Below are positions 1 to 9,815 of a stretch of 64,000 nt of DNA, one piece after another. How positions within the stretch are numbered: position 1 is the stretch's first letter; every line of letters starts with the position of its first letter. Under the pieces are notes generated by a model. The model was not told where the DNA came from and did not search any database. It worked only from the letters and a program-made list of their open reading frames with translations. Both the position numbers and the translations under genes were made by a program. Location: NCBI GenBank assembly GCA_964016985.1, contig OZ024825.1, forward strand, positions 27,705,893-27,769,892, given 5' to 3'. This stretch comes from Anodontia alba. Taxonomy: Eukaryota > Mollusca > Bivalvia > Lucinida > Lucinidae.

Positions 1-99
1 CTTCAACGTTAATGTAGGTATCTATGACAATGTAACGTCATGTTATCCATAACGTCACGTTATTCCGATTATTACTCCTAGTTTTTTTTTTTCATATAT

Positions 100-275
100 C
101 ATAAGTGGCGTCCGTAATTTAAATAACGTTGCGTGCTTTGTTAGGTCCGTGCATTGTAGGTCCGTGATTTGTCAAGAGATCCGTGAACATTTTGTTATGC
201 AGTCCGTGTGTTGTCAATAGGTCCGTAAGTCCACGAGTCTGTGTCCGTAAGTGGTCCGTGTTTTGTCAACCACCA
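100..275. repeat. degenerate GGTCCGTG short tandem repeat
   Basis: The motif GGTCCGTG followed by roughly TTTTGTCAA recurs about eight times at irregular 15-30 base spacing. No coding potential is visible. Flanking bases 1-99 and 276-714 are AT-rich and show no gene or recognised element. Confidence 0.5.
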
Positions 276-714
276 CACACGTTCGACATTTAACTTTGAG
301 AAAACCACAAAAAAGATTACTGTTCTCACTGACCCCGAAGTGTGGGACCAGGCTTATCAAAAATATTAAAAGAAGATGCAGATTTACATGGTACTCTTGA
401 GTTTTTATTTCAGAAATTAATACGACTGTTTTTGTGAAAATGTGGATCAGTTTAGGCCCGGACCTAGGCCCACCACATTTTTTTCTTGACCAGTTTAGGA
501 CCGGTGTTTTCCATAAGACTCATATGCAAACCCTTACGCAGACTTTTGAAATGGAGGGTGCAAATCTTTAGCTATGTTGTAAAGAGGGTGCAAATGCTAA
601 AATAATACGGATTTTGGGGCAAAAATTAGGGGTATAGTTTGGGGTCAAAATCTGCATGAATGTATATTGCAGAGTCATGTTTGAATTTAATTATAGCGCG
701 TTGGGGATATTAAA

Positions 715-855
715 ATTTCTGAATTAGGGGAGGGAATAATTTGCTTTGGGGAGGGAAGTGGGGGTAAGTGGGAAGGGAAGTGTGGGAAAGGGGGAGGGAA
801 GTGGGGGAAAAGGGGGAGGGAAGTGGGGGTAAGGGGGAGGGAAGTGGTGAATGCC
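715..855. repeat. G-rich minisatellite (GGGAGGGAAGTGGGG units)
   Basis: Units of about 17-20 bases, variants of GGGAGGGAAGTGGGGGTAAG, are repeated about six times on the + strand. Runs of three or more G recur at short spacing, so G-quadruplex formation on the + strand is possible (inference). Confidence 0.7.
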
Positions 856-869
856 TACCCCCTGTCCAC

Positions 870-1245
870 CCCCTCATTTATGGATATCCATAATTCGAAT
901 AGTGATATCCATAATTATTTATAGGTCTCCATAATAATATATTGATATCCATAATTCGATTTAGTGGTATACATAATTCGAACTATGGATATCATTAATT
1001 CGAATTATAGATATCCAATAATCTAAATGAGTTATGCATAGCACTAATTCGAATTATGGATATCACTAATTCGTTTAATTGATATCACTAATTTATTATC
1101 CATAATTCGAATTAGTGATATCTATAAATCGGGCTAAATTATTGATATCCATAATCGAATTAGTGATATCAATAAACGGGCTGAATATGTGACATCACTA
1201 GTTCGAATTATGGATATCCATAATTCGAATTATGGATATTTATAA
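870..1245. repeat. AT-rich satellite of nested palindromes
   Basis: About fifteen degenerate units of 20-25 bases alternate two palindromic cores, GATATC and TTCGAA, in contexts like ATGGATATCCATAATTCGAA. Almost every stretch is self-complementary. Related text (TTATGGATATC) recurs near 43685-43735 inside the insertion in the P450 pseudogene. No gene is present. Confidence 0.7.
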
Positions 1246-1309
1246 ATAGGGAATAAATAGTAAAAAGACACCTCATATTTTGCAAGCGATTTTTCTTTGT
1301 TTCTTCTCC

Positions 1310-1313
1310 CTTG

Positions 1314-1345
<32 letters not shown>

Positions 1346-1576
1346 TTCCCATGTGTTTTGTTGAACAATTGTTTAGACAAAGAACAATCAATCTTATTGG
1401 GAAAAATACAGAACATGTCCAGGAAGATCCACCCGTTTGCATGAGAAAATATGGATACACGTATTATATAGTATTCGTCTTGCTTATTCTGTGGTACCGC
1501 CAAGAGCACATTTTTGTAGGCTTTGGTATTTTATGCAGACTGGTACATTTTACAAATGATATTTAAGTGGAATTTA

Positions 1577-1637
<61 letters not shown>

Positions 1638-1682
1638 TTTGAAACAAGATAACAATAAAAAAACAAAAACACAATAATAACA

Positions 1683-1723
<41 letters not shown>

Positions 1724-1790
1724 GAAAACACATGGAGTAAATAAAAAAAAAAATAATAAAAAAAAAAAAAAAAAAATAAAAATAAAAGAT
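1310..1790. repeat. cluster of homopolymer and CT microsatellites
   Basis: A poly-T run lies at about 1312-1342, a (CT)n run of about 54 bases at 1581-1634, and two poly-A tracts at about 1685-1722 and 1741-1785. Small open frames here are only microsatellite translations such as poly-Lys or Arg-Glu and were not called. Confidence 0.9.
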
Positions 1791-1794
1791 GTGA

Positions 1795-1885
1795 TTAATA
1801 TGGGTATAAGAAGGTCGAACTCCTAACCTTGAAACTTAACAACTGCGTGTGTTTCCAACAAACTACATGTAACCAATTGAAATAT
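1795..1885 (-). mobile_element. possible tRNA-like SINE head
   Basis: On the minus strand a GGAGTTCGACC box-B-like sequence (near 1812-1835) lies about 45 bases downstream of a weak TAGTTTGTTGG box-A-like sequence, as in tRNA-derived SINE promoters. Box A is poor and no body or tail is delimited. Bases 1886-2097 hold nothing recognisable. Confidence 0.3.
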
Positions 1886-2097
1886 AACTCAGTACGCTTC
1901 GAAACGCATCCGAAAGAGTATACAATCTCAGTCAAACAGAGCAGATAAACCGGAAAATACCGAGTGTCGAAAGTTTTTCCGTAAATACCTGCTTTACCTT
2001 GATCTTGGATTAGTCCAGCTATGAAAGTAAATTGACACGACAGTAAACATTCACTGATCTAAAGCGCCGGCTTAAAAAAAAAATTCGTCCTTTTAAA

Positions 2098-2300
2098 ATC
2101 CTATAAGTTACCAGAACACGAATATTTATCCTATGACAAGTATGGCCCCTTTTACTACATGTTGATGTGTCTAAAACAATGCTGGAGGGAGTGGCAACAA
2201 TGTCGATCCTGATCGGACGCCACGTTCTGCGGCGTCCACTAGGTCTGCACTAAGTCTGCTCGGCTTGCTCAGGCCTATCTATCCCATCATACCCAGTTTT
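2098..2300 (+). mobile_element. diverged MITE, family A
   Basis: This is a decayed copy of a short element seen about a dozen times in the window (called family A here). The landmarks are 'TTTTACTACATGTTGATGTGTCTAAAA', then a GCGG-centred palindrome and 'GCTCAGGCCT'. Better copies have ends reading TACCGTATTTACCCTAA...TTAGGGTAAATACGGTA, that is, terminal inverted repeats. It is non-coding. Confidence 0.5.
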
Positions 2301-2406
2301 GTTACTGCACATCATTTTTGATACACTACATGTATTCATTTGTGGCATATTACACGGTTGGTAGCAGAAATGTTTGTTTTTTCGGATTCGATTTTCAACC
2401 GAATTC

Positions 2407-2530
2407 ACTTACCATATTTTTTTAAAATACTCGGGCATTTTAACTCCTTATATTCTTGATCTAAAATCTGAAATGAAGTCCGTTTGACTACCTTGTGATA
2501 TGTCTAAAGGGAGCAGTTTAATTGTCTGGG
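2407..2530 (+). mobile_element. partial MITE, family A
   Basis: The left half of a family A copy is present: TACCATATTT, 'CTCGGGCATTTTAACTCCTTAT', and 'TTTGACTACCTTGTGATATGTCTAAA'. The hairpin half is missing or unrecognisable. Bases 2531-2631 are unassigned. Confidence 0.4.
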
Positions 2531-2677
2531 TCTGCACATTACGCATGTTACTAGTGCAACATAAAGGGAGTGATTGTATGGCACATGGCATAACTTTTAG
2601 TTACTGAAGGTACTTAAAGTTTTTCATTTGTTACCGTATTTACCCTAAACATTTAGACACCCGGGCTCCTTACCATA

Positions 2678-2845
2678 AAAAAAAAAAAAAAAAAAAAAAA
2701 TGAAAATAGCTGAAGCGTCGAAGTTTTCTAATCTACTTTCTACCTACTTTCGGCCGATTAGGCCTCATCAGTGACCCGCAAATAAAATTTGTAAAAATCC
2801 CGGAGTGACACCACACTGTTTATTCTCATATTCGTACACACTAAT
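2678..2845 (-). mobile_element. insertion in a MITE, probable Penelope-like/retrozyme remnant
   Basis: This stretch is absent from the other family A copies. On the + strand it begins with about 25 A's. On the minus strand it contains a hammerhead-ribozyme-like core followed by sequence ending GCTTCAGCTATTTTCA just before the T-run. Hammerhead motifs are known from the terminal repeats of Penelope-like retroelements and from retrozymes of metazoans. No protein-coding part is present, so the parent element cannot be named with certainty. Confidence 0.45.
2748..2771 (-). ncRNA. hammerhead ribozyme-like core
   Basis: Read on the minus strand, the sequence is CTGATGA, then GGCC, a five-base loop TAATC, GGCC, then GAAA. 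This is the invariant hammerhead catalytic arrangement: core box, helix II, second core box. Helix II is a perfect four-pair stem. I could not find a convincing helix I. For helix III only a short AAGT/ACTT pairing downstream is visible, so this copy is probably degenerate or needs a partner copy. Activity is not claimed. Confidence 0.5.
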
Positions 2846-3035
2846 CCCTTCTCATCCTTACCATACTATTCTAGATATTTGAACAACTCCATTTTAACCT
2901 GTTAACGTGTCTAAAACTACTGGATGATTGGCAAACAGTGTAGACCCTGATCGGGCACCACATTCCGAGGCCTCCGATCTGGGCCTATACCGTTTGCTAT
3001 TGCATGTCTGTCCGAATTCATAGGGTAAAGACGGT

Positions 3036-3877
3036 ATCTGCGAATACATGTAGCTGAGATCCTACTCATCCTGAGCAACCACGCACGCTGATCAAGACTT
3101 TCGCTGTCCTTCGTGAGGAAGTATGGGCACTGTCGAATGACCTAGCGAGAAACGGAGACACTGATCAGACGATGGGAATGTAAAGCCTGATAAGAGCCTT
3201 TGTTGTTAGCTTTTCCTTTGATGATGATATGCGTTCATGCAGACATTATTCAGGAATTCAGACTCAGTGATTTTCATAGGGAGAGGGGCGGTGATAGTAG
3301 AATAATTCTAGCGCTGGCCTGTTGAACTAGCGGTCTTGGGTCTAATCCGCCTGGGTCAGAATTATTCTCATGACTGAGCGATGTTCATATAATATTATCA
3401 CATGGTTGAACTAATGTCGACAGGACATTTAAACACCAACATACCTAATATATGCACAGAGTTATTCATGTCCAACTGAGCTTTTTTTTTTTTTTTTTTT
3501 TTTTGTTAACATAGGCACGTTTCCTGAGGAGATAGCAATTATTGAGATGTTTTCTAAATTTAGAATATTTCCAGATTGCGCATGCTCACAAAGAGCAACT
3601 TTCCAAGGGACATAATATAATAACTTGGAATTCCCTTTAGTTGTCTATCCTGAAATTAAATTCGGGGATTTTCCCATCTAAATATAGAATCAATAGTCCG
3701 ACCATTTATATGATTGTTGTATACGTGCAATGTAAGGACGAGGGTGAGCAAAGACAGAAAACTACCCCACAAGTACCAGGAAAATATGCATCTAATGACC
3801 ACTGATTTCAACTTATTTTGTCTTTTATCTGTTATAATAAATGAGCCTCGCCACGAGAAAAGTTTTTTTCGGGGCAT
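3036..3877. other. intergenic, no gene seen
   Basis: Unique-looking sequence with a poly-T run at about 3482-3504. A short stretch at 3300-3365 vaguely resembles a tRNA-like fragment (GGTCTAATCC) but has no acceptable box A. Only short shadow frames are open. Confidence 0.6.
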
Positions 3878-4070
3878 ACCGTTTTTAGCATAAATATTCG
3901 GACATTTGATCTCCTTACTTATCTTAAATTTTGAGCAAGTCCATTTTACTACCTGTTGAAGTGTCTAAAATACGACTATATGAGTGGAAAACAGTGTAGA
4001 CCCCGATCAGATGCCGTGGTCTGGGTCTACACTATTTTCTCAGGTGTCTGTCCCAAAGCTTATGGTTATC
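3878..4070 (+). mobile_element. MITE, family A
   Basis: The landmarks are TACCGTTTTTAGCATAAATATTCGGACA at the left, TTTTACTACCTGTTGAAGTGTCTAAAA in the middle, AACAGTGTAGACCCCGATCAG near 3992, and CTCAGGTGTCTGTCCC at the right. The right terminal repeat has decayed. Confidence 0.65.
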
Positions 4071-4179
4071 ATAGAAAAAAAGTTCATGTTAGACGATTTG
4101 GTAATGACTCGGACATGATAGACACTAAGTAACATATAGCTTTCTATTTCGGATTCGGCTCATTTGCCCATTTCACCTA

Positions 4180-4376
4180 CCATATTTGCCCGTAATATTC
4201 AGACACTTCAACTCTCGTCCTGAAGTCCATTTGGCTATCTGATGATGTGTCTAAAAGGTGGAAGAGGAATGTCGAACAGTGTAGATCCTGATCAAACGCC
4301 GCGTTCTTTGACGTTTGATCTGGGCCTGCACAGTTGACTCACGCCTGTCTGTCCGAATAATTTGTGTAATTACGGA
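4180..4376 (+). mobile_element. MITE, family A
   Basis: It starts TACCATATTTGCCCGTAATATTC, has AACAGTGTAGATCCTGATCAAACGCCG internally, and ends CTGTCTGTCCGAATAATTTGTGTAATTACGG. The ends are inverted relative to each other. It is non-coding, in the same orientation as the copy 120 bases upstream. Confidence 0.65.
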
Positions 4377-4586
4377 ATGGAAACATGACACATGTTACCA
4401 GTGTAGCATGAAGGAAGTGCCTACTTTCCGCGGACACCTGGCGTTACCCATCTCTCCCTCTCTCTCTCTACGCGTTATCTTTCCATGAAAATATGCTTAG
4501 ATATTTGCTGGACACGCTTCGTGCGTGTGTGTGTAGGGGGTGGTGTGTGTGGGGGGGGGGGGGGGTGCGTGGGTGTGTGAAGCAGA
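4377..4586. repeat. CT, GT and poly-G simple sequence
   Basis: A short (CT)n lies near 4450-4470, an interrupted GT tract at about 4525-4550, and an uninterrupted run of about 15 G's at 4551-4565. Nothing coding. Confidence 0.7.
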
Positions 4587-4598
4587 CAAAAAATCAAC
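4587..4598. repeat. candidate target-site duplication, left copy
   Basis: The 12 bases CAAAAAATCAAC recur exactly at 9804-9815, immediately after the LINE 3' end. A-richness raises the chance of coincidence, but the position at the 3' boundary favours a true duplication. Confidence 0.5.
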
Positions 4599-5301
4599 TT
4601 TTTCATTGATAAATACAGGTACACATGCAGTTTTCATTGACAAATGCGGGTATCACGATATTGTTTGTCTAAGGATTTACGCATGGGCGTGGTTATAGCC
4701 TTCTGACGGAGGAGTCAATTATGTACATAGTAAAGCTCACAGTCAATAAACTTTGTGAATTCAGCTAATTATTCTTTGCAGAATCTGACCAGTGAACAGC
4801 AAATATCCAGGCGGATCAGGAGATCTAGCCTGGGCGCTTGCTGTTAAAATTGCTAAATACTAAATGTGATGGTTTTTTGTTCGGTATGTATATGTATGTA
4901 TGTGTATTATGTATATGTATGTGTATAAGTGTGTATATGTATATTTATGTATATGTGCATGCTCCTATATGTATATGAATGTATTTTAATGTACAGCAAT
5001 ACTCCTGGCGAGTCTGGTTATTGCTATTCATGTTTTTCAAAGGACTCTGATCTGCCAGGTCTCTCATTATTCTAATAAGTTGCTTATCCAAATTCATCAT
5101 GTATGAAGCATGCCCTATGAAGGTTGTTTGTACTTGACGATGTGGTGCTTTGTAGAGGTCCCAAAAAGCTCATTGCTTAAGCTTACTGGTCAAGGCTGGG
5201 TTTCACGGCGGTTATCTGGGTTTTGATATGGTTCTGTTGCATGGTTATTCATAGGAACACGTTTCCCATGAATCAATTCTTATCATATGTAGCAGATGTG
5301 C

Positions 5302-5304
<3 letters not shown>

Positions 5305-5349
<45 letters not shown>

Positions 5350-5362
5350 TTGTGTGTGTGTG
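5305..5362. repeat. (GT)n microsatellite
   Basis: About 42 bases of uninterrupted GT, then CTTT and more GT. It lies in what is inferred to be the LINE 5' region. Confidence 0.9.
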
Positions 5363-5760
5363 TTTTTCTCTCTTGAAGTATTTATTTGGTACTGAGCACA
5401 TACAACAGGTGATACTCCAAGACCTTACTTGCGAGTGACGGATGACCTGGTCTGTTCGCGCGAACTGATCTGAGCCCTCGTTCTTTCGCTGATTTTAACA
5501 AGAAAACAAAAAATGCCCAAAGGAACCATTTTCTTATATTTTCTTCTCTCTTGCTCTTTTGAAATGAGTTCTCATTTATATTTATTTATTGATTTTTTTC
5601 TTTTCTCTATGTCTTTTTCCGGAAATGGGATGGATGACGGTACGGGGATGTGTGGCATGGGATTTGACCAATTCATTAAGCTTGACTTGACCTACTATAT
5701 GATGCTCGTATGTAGACTAGTAATTGTTCTTTTCTTGTTCCTTGAGTAAACAGTATCATA

Positions 5761-8700
5761 ATGTATCGAGGTAAAAGTACGATTGCTGGCCTACGTGCGT
5801 GCTTTTATTTCAACACGTATTCAATTCCTATTACTTGCCAATTTCTATTGGTAATGTATATTTACTTCAGACCAGCTTTGACATTTGCATTCATATCCTC
5901 CATACAAGGTGATTCATGCTTGGCAGAAAACATTATATTCAGGCATCCTTGCAAACGCATGACAAAAGGACAGGTGTTTATTGCTAATCAGTTGTTTATG
6001 TGCAAAGTTACATTTTATATATTTACCGTGGTTCCCATAACTTGGCTTTCTATTCTGTTATTACAGGCAGGGGACATACATCCTAATCCAGGTCCTCTCT
6101 CGACCTCATCTGCTAGCAGTATCTCTGACAATTCCTCGACTAACATTTCAGTTCTCATTTTTTCAAATCTTTCGAATCATCTCTCTTTTGTTCATTATAA
6201 CGTGCAGAGTCTAGTACCGAAAATTGATATCTTAGGTACGGAGCTATTTGAGTTCGATATTCTAGCTTTCAGCGAAACTTGGCTAAATCCTTCTGTCCTG
6301 TCGCAAGATTTGCACATTCAGACATTTAGAGATCCCGAACGTAAGGACAGAGTCGGTGACAGCCATGGCGGAGTAGTAATATATGATAAGGAAAACGTTT
6401 GCTATCAGCGAAGACTGGACCTAGAGCCGAGAGGTGTAGAATGTATTTGGGTCGAGTTAACACTGAAACAGAAACATGTCTTATTCGGATTATTTTACAG
6501 ACCACCAAACTCAGATATGACTTACTATTCTTTGCTTGAAGATTCAATCCACCTTGCAGTCGATACAGGCATAGATGATATTATCATAACTGGTGACTTT
6601 AACTTCAATATGTTGAATTCGCAATATGCACGTAAAATTAATTCACTTTGTCAACAGTTTTCCTTATACCAGTCTATCAGTGAGCCTACCCACTTCACGG
6701 AAAATTCGTCCTCTCTCATTGACTTATTGCTAGTAAGCAACAAAGATCGAATAATCTTTAGTGGAGTCGGCGACCCCTTCTTACAACAAGATCTTCGCTA
6801 TCATTGTCCTGTATTTGGTGTCTTCAATTTCTCTAAACCTAAAATTAAATGTTTCAAGCGCCGTGTATGGCAATATGATCGGGGCGATTATGATCTTTTA
6901 AGGCAGAAAGCATCTTCCTCTGATTGGAATTCTCTTCAAAATCCTGATATAAATGTATATGCTAAGAACTTCTATGAGCATTTGATTGAAATCACTAATT
7001 CCTGTATTCCTAACAGGCAAGTCACAATACGACCGACTGAGCCACCGTGGATAACCACTTTAATTAAGAAACATATACGTATGCGTAAAAGAGCGTACAA
7101 AAAAGCAAAACGAACAAATACACAAGCTAATTGGGTAAAGTTTAGACGTCTTCGTAACGAAACTACTTCAATGATTCGTAACTCAAACACATCGTACATA
7201 GACTCCCTCTCTAATAAGCTTAAATCTGAGACTCTGTCATCTAAACAATGGTGGACAGTTTTAAAAACATTCATTTCTCCCAATTCTACTTCTACTATTC
7301 CACCACTGGAAAGAAATGGTCTGGTATATTCCGACGAAGTTGAAAAAGCAAATATTTTCAATGATTTTTTTAGAGACCAAACTTTATTAGATGAAGAAAA
7401 TGTCACACTTCCCGCTATTGACAATTTTATTGTAAATGAACCATTAAGCTCTCTTGTGTTCACCTCTGAAGAGGTCAAAGCAGTACTTAGAATCCTTCCG
7501 GTTGGTAAAGCCGTCGGTCCTGACGGAATTAGTAACCGCATTCTTCGTGAACTAGCTAATGAATTGTCTACACCACTTGCTTCCTTATTTAATCAGTCCA
7601 TACACCAAGGAAATGTTCCAGTGTGCTTTAAAATAGCTCATGTCTGTCCTGTACCTAAGGGCGGAGGTGATCCTTCTGACATTTGTAATTATCGACCTAT
7701 TTCTTTATTGAGTAATCTAGACAAAGTCTTCGAAAGACTTGTATTTAAACATCTGTTTAATCATCTCCGTGATAATAATATTCTTACATCTTTTCAATCT
7801 GGTTTCATACCTGGAGACTCCACTACTAACCAACTCACTTTCTTGTATAATACATTTTGCCAAGCATTAGATGCTGGCAAAGAAGTTAGGGCTGTTTTCT
7901 GTGACATAAGCAAAGCCTTCGACCGTGTCTGGCATGCCGGCCTTCTTCATAAACTTAGGTCCATTGGAATATCTGGTGAACTACTAAAATGGTTTTCTAA
8001 GTATCTCGTTGGTAGGAAACAACGTGTTGTCCTGCAGGGAGTAGAATCCCAATGGAATTATATCAATGCAGGCGTTCCTCAAGGATCAATCCTCGGACCA
8101 CTTCTTTTCTTAATTTTCATTAATGATATAGTAACTGAAATAGGATCTAGCATTCGTCTCTTTGCTGATGATACCAGTCTTTTCATAATTGTCGATAATC
8201 CAGACGTTGCTGCAGAAATTCTTAATGCAGATCTTGAAAAAATTGCTAAATGGGCTGAAGCTTGGTTGGTAAAATTCAATCCCTTAAAAACTGAATCACT
8301 TCTTATATCAAGGAAAACCAACAAACCTGTACATCCCTCCTTAATCATGTTAGGACAGCAAATCAATGAGGTAGAATTTCATAAGCATTTAGGAATATAT
8401 TTTTCAAATGATGGCTCTTGGCATAAACATATTGACTACATCAAAGAAAAAGCTTGGACAAGAATTAATATTATGCGTAGATTAAAATATGAAATAGACA
8501 GGAAATCTTTAGAAATAATTTATACAACATTTATTCGACCTATTTTAGAGTATGCGGACGTTATTTGGGATAACTGCAGCGGTTATGAAAAACAGGAGCT
8601 TGAAAAAATACAGATTGAAGCAGCCAAAATAGCCACTGGTGCTTCTAAACTTATATCAATTCGTAATCTTTACAATGAGATTGGTTGGGAAACGCTCGAA

Positions 8701-9318
8701 AAAAGAAGAATAAATCATAAACTGATACTATTTTACAAGATGTACAATAACTTAACTCCTGATTACCTTTCATCACTTGTTCCTTCTTCAGTCAATGAAG
8801 TATCACATTACAATCTGAGAAACGCAAACGATGTTCAAACTATTAACGCGAGAACTGCTTTGTACTTCAATTCATTCCTACCGTCTGTTATACGACAATG
8901 GAACAACATACCAGACAATGATAAGTATGTAGATTCAGTTGATTCTTTCAAACGGCAGATAAGCCGGAATAAAACTACAGTTCCAAAATATTTTTATACT
9001 GGAAGCAGAAAGTTACCAATTTTGCATACTAGGCTACGTACAGGATGCAGCTCTTTAAACTATGACCTGTTTGTAAAATCTATTTCAGACACCTCGCTGT
9101 GTTCTTGTAGAAGTGGTGATGTTGAAAACGCGGAACATTTTTTCTTATCTTGTAATTTTTATCGTGTTCATCGAATCGAACTTTTTCGGATAGTTACTCA
9201 ATATTGCATTGCGTCTCTGCATGTATTTCTACACGGTGATGAGTCACTTCCTTGTGAAACAAATCAAGTCATCTTTGAAGCTGTTTACAAGTACATACAG
9301 GATAGTAAAAGATTTTGA
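5761..9318 (+). CDS. LINE polyprotein: 2A-like leader, APE endonuclease, reverse transcriptase
   Basis: This is an intact 1185-residue ORF for target-primed reverse transcription. Residues 1-112 form a hydrophobic leader ending in a 2A-like motif, GDIHPNPGP (104-112). Residues about 140-355 are an apurinic-type endonuclease: HYNVQ (N147), SETW (E172), GDFN (278-281), a SLIDLLL-type strand (D321) and YHCPVF (H348). The reverse transcriptase spans about 590-870, with CDISKAFD (714-721), GVPQGSILGP (771-780) and FADD (801-804). All three catalytic aspartates are present. A C-terminal CxC-x9-H-x4-C cluster (C1114, C1116, H1126, C1131) resembles the zinc-binding tail of related LINEs. There are no stops or frameshifts, suggesting a young copy. 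The start is the first ATG; translation could begin later. Confidence 0.93.
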   Translation: MYRGKSTIAGLRACFYFNTYSIPITCQFLLVMYIYFRPALTFAFISSIQGDSCLAENIIFRHPCKRMTKGQVFIANQLFMCKVTFYIFTVVPITWLSILLLQAGDIHPNPGPLSTSSASSISDNSSTNISVLIFSNLSNHLSFVHYNVQSLVPKIDILGTELFEFDILAFSETWLNPSVLSQDLHIQTFRDPERKDRVGDSHGGVVIYDKENVCYQRRLDLEPRGVECIWVELTLKQKHVLFGLFYRPPNSDMTYYSLLEDSIHLAVDTGIDDIIITGDFNFNMLNSQYARKINSLCQQFSLYQSISEPTHFTENSSSLIDLLLVSNKDRIIFSGVGDPFLQQDLRYHCPVFGVFNFSKPKIKCFKRRVWQYDRGDYDLLRQKASSSDWNSLQNPDINVYAKNFYEHLIEITNSCIPNRQVTIRPTEPPWITTLIKKHIRMRKRAYKKAKRTNTQANWVKFRRLRNETTSMIRNSNTSYIDSLSNKLKSETLSSKQWWTVLKTFISPNSTSTIPPLERNGLVYSDEVEKANIFNDFFRDQTLLDEENVTLPAIDNFIVNEPLSSLVFTSEEVKAVLRILPVGKAVGPDGISNRILRELANELSTPLASLFNQSIHQGNVPVCFKIAHVCPVPKGGGDPSDICNYRPISLLSNLDKVFERLVFKHLFNHLRDNNILTSFQSGFIPGDSTTNQLTFLYNTFCQALDAGKEVRAVFCDISKAFDRVWHAGLLHKLRSIGISGELLKWFSKYLVGRKQRVVLQGVESQWNYINAGVPQGSILGPLLFLIFINDIVTEIGSSIRLFADDTSLFIIVDNPDVAAEILNADLEKIAKWAEAWLVKFNPLKTESLLISRKTNKPVHPSLIMLGQQINEVEFHKHLGIYFSNDGSWHKHIDYIKEKAWTRINIMRRLKYEIDRKSLEIIYTTFIRPILEYADVIWDNCSGYEKQELEKIQIEAAKIATGASKLISIRNLYNEIGWETLEKRRINHKLILFYKMYNNLTPDYLSSLVPSSVNEVSHYNLRNANDVQTINARTALYFNSFLPSVIRQWNNIPDNDKYVDSVDSFKRQISRNKTTVPKYFYTGSRKLPILHTRLRTGCSSLNYDLFVKSISDTSLCSCRSGDVENAEHFFLSCNFYRVHRIELFRIVTQYCIASLHVFLHGDESLPCETNQVIFEAVYKYIQDSKRF
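6010..6096 (+). other. 2A-like ribosome-skipping motif with hydrophobic lead-in
   Basis: Codons 84-112 encode a hydrophobic run (YIFTVVPITWLSILLL) followed by GDIHPNPGP. Canonical 2A is D(V/I)ExNPGP; here the Glu is His. 2A-like sequences at the N-terminus of APE-type non-LTR retrotransposons, some doubling as signal sequences, are established for sea urchin and mollusc elements. If active, the ribosome would release between G111 and P112, separating the leader from the endonuclease/reverse transcriptase. Confidence 0.65.
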
Positions 9319-9784
9319 GCATTTGCCCGGTAAGGCCACTAGTATCATCTAATAAAAATAAAACGGAGCTGGTGTTTCATGAGGTCAGTATATATCTACC
9401 TACGAAATGATTAAGAATTGCCATGTGACAGTTTTCCTTCCCTGCCGCTCCCTCTCACTCCGGATTTCTTTTACTATTGTATTTTTTTTTCTTGTCCTTG
9501 CTTCCTTTTTATCTTCGCTTAAACCATCATTGTGGTATAATGTTATCCTTCGTTACTGCGCTTTTGACTTATTTTCATTCTACTACAATGAATGGTTGTG
9601 TTTCTGATCATATGTTGTCATAGTCCTTAAACAATAAGTACCTTTGTAATAATGATAATCTGCCATGACGTAATACAAATTATGTATGTGTATTAGGAGA
9701 AGAACTAAATAAGCTTATGCTTCCGTTCTAATCCTATAGTTTGTGTATATGTCATTTATGTATGTATGATCATAGTATTTTGGA

Positions 9785-9790
9785 AATAAA
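9785..9790 (+). terminator. LINE polyadenylation signal
   Basis: AATAAA lies 13 bases upstream of the inferred 3' end of the LINE. Confidence 0.6.
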
Positions 9791-9803
9791 AATATGTTTA
9801 AAC

Positions 9804-9815
9804 CAAAAAATCAAC
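9804..9815. repeat. candidate target-site duplication, right copy
   Basis: Exact match to 4587-4598, directly after the LINE 3' UTR. Confidence 0.5.

Larger units (their letters stand above)
2632..3035 (+). mobile_element. MITE, family A, split by an insertion
   Basis: The left end reads TACCGTATTTACCCTAAACA at 2634 and the right end reads 'GTCCGAATTCATAGGGTAAAGACGGTA' near 3010-3035, giving terminal inverted repeats. The internal text GCAAACAGTGTAGACCCTGA (about 2932) matches the other copies. About 170 bases of foreign sequence, beginning with a poly-A tract, interrupt it at about 2678-2845. Confidence 0.7.
4599..9803 (+). mobile_element. non-LTR retrotransposon (CR1/Jockey-like LINE), apparently full length
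   Basis: About 5.2 kb lies between two exact 12-base direct repeats. It has a ~1.16 kb 5' region, one uninterrupted ORF of 1185 codons, and a ~485-base 3' UTR with AATAAA at 9785-9790, 13 bases before the inferred end. APE-type endonuclease plus reverse transcriptase places it in the CR1/L2/Jockey group; I cannot decide the clade by eye. The 5' boundary depends only on the target duplication, so part of 4599-5760 could be flank. This interval includes a (GT)n run at 5305-5347 and TATG-rich sequence at 4885-4985. No separate ORF1 is convincing. Confidence 0.6.

Noticed and set aside
3300..3365. tRNA-like GGTCTAATCC segment
   Set aside because: No box A at the correct distance and no clover-leaf pairing could be drawn.
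5513..5749. 78-codon frame upstream of the LINE ORF, considered as an ORF1
   Set aside because: Too short, with no zinc knuckle, coiled coil or RRM. Its composition follows the T-rich 5' region.
6972..7541. 189-codon minus-strand frame within the LINE
   Set aside because: It is the antisense shadow of the reverse transcriptase region.
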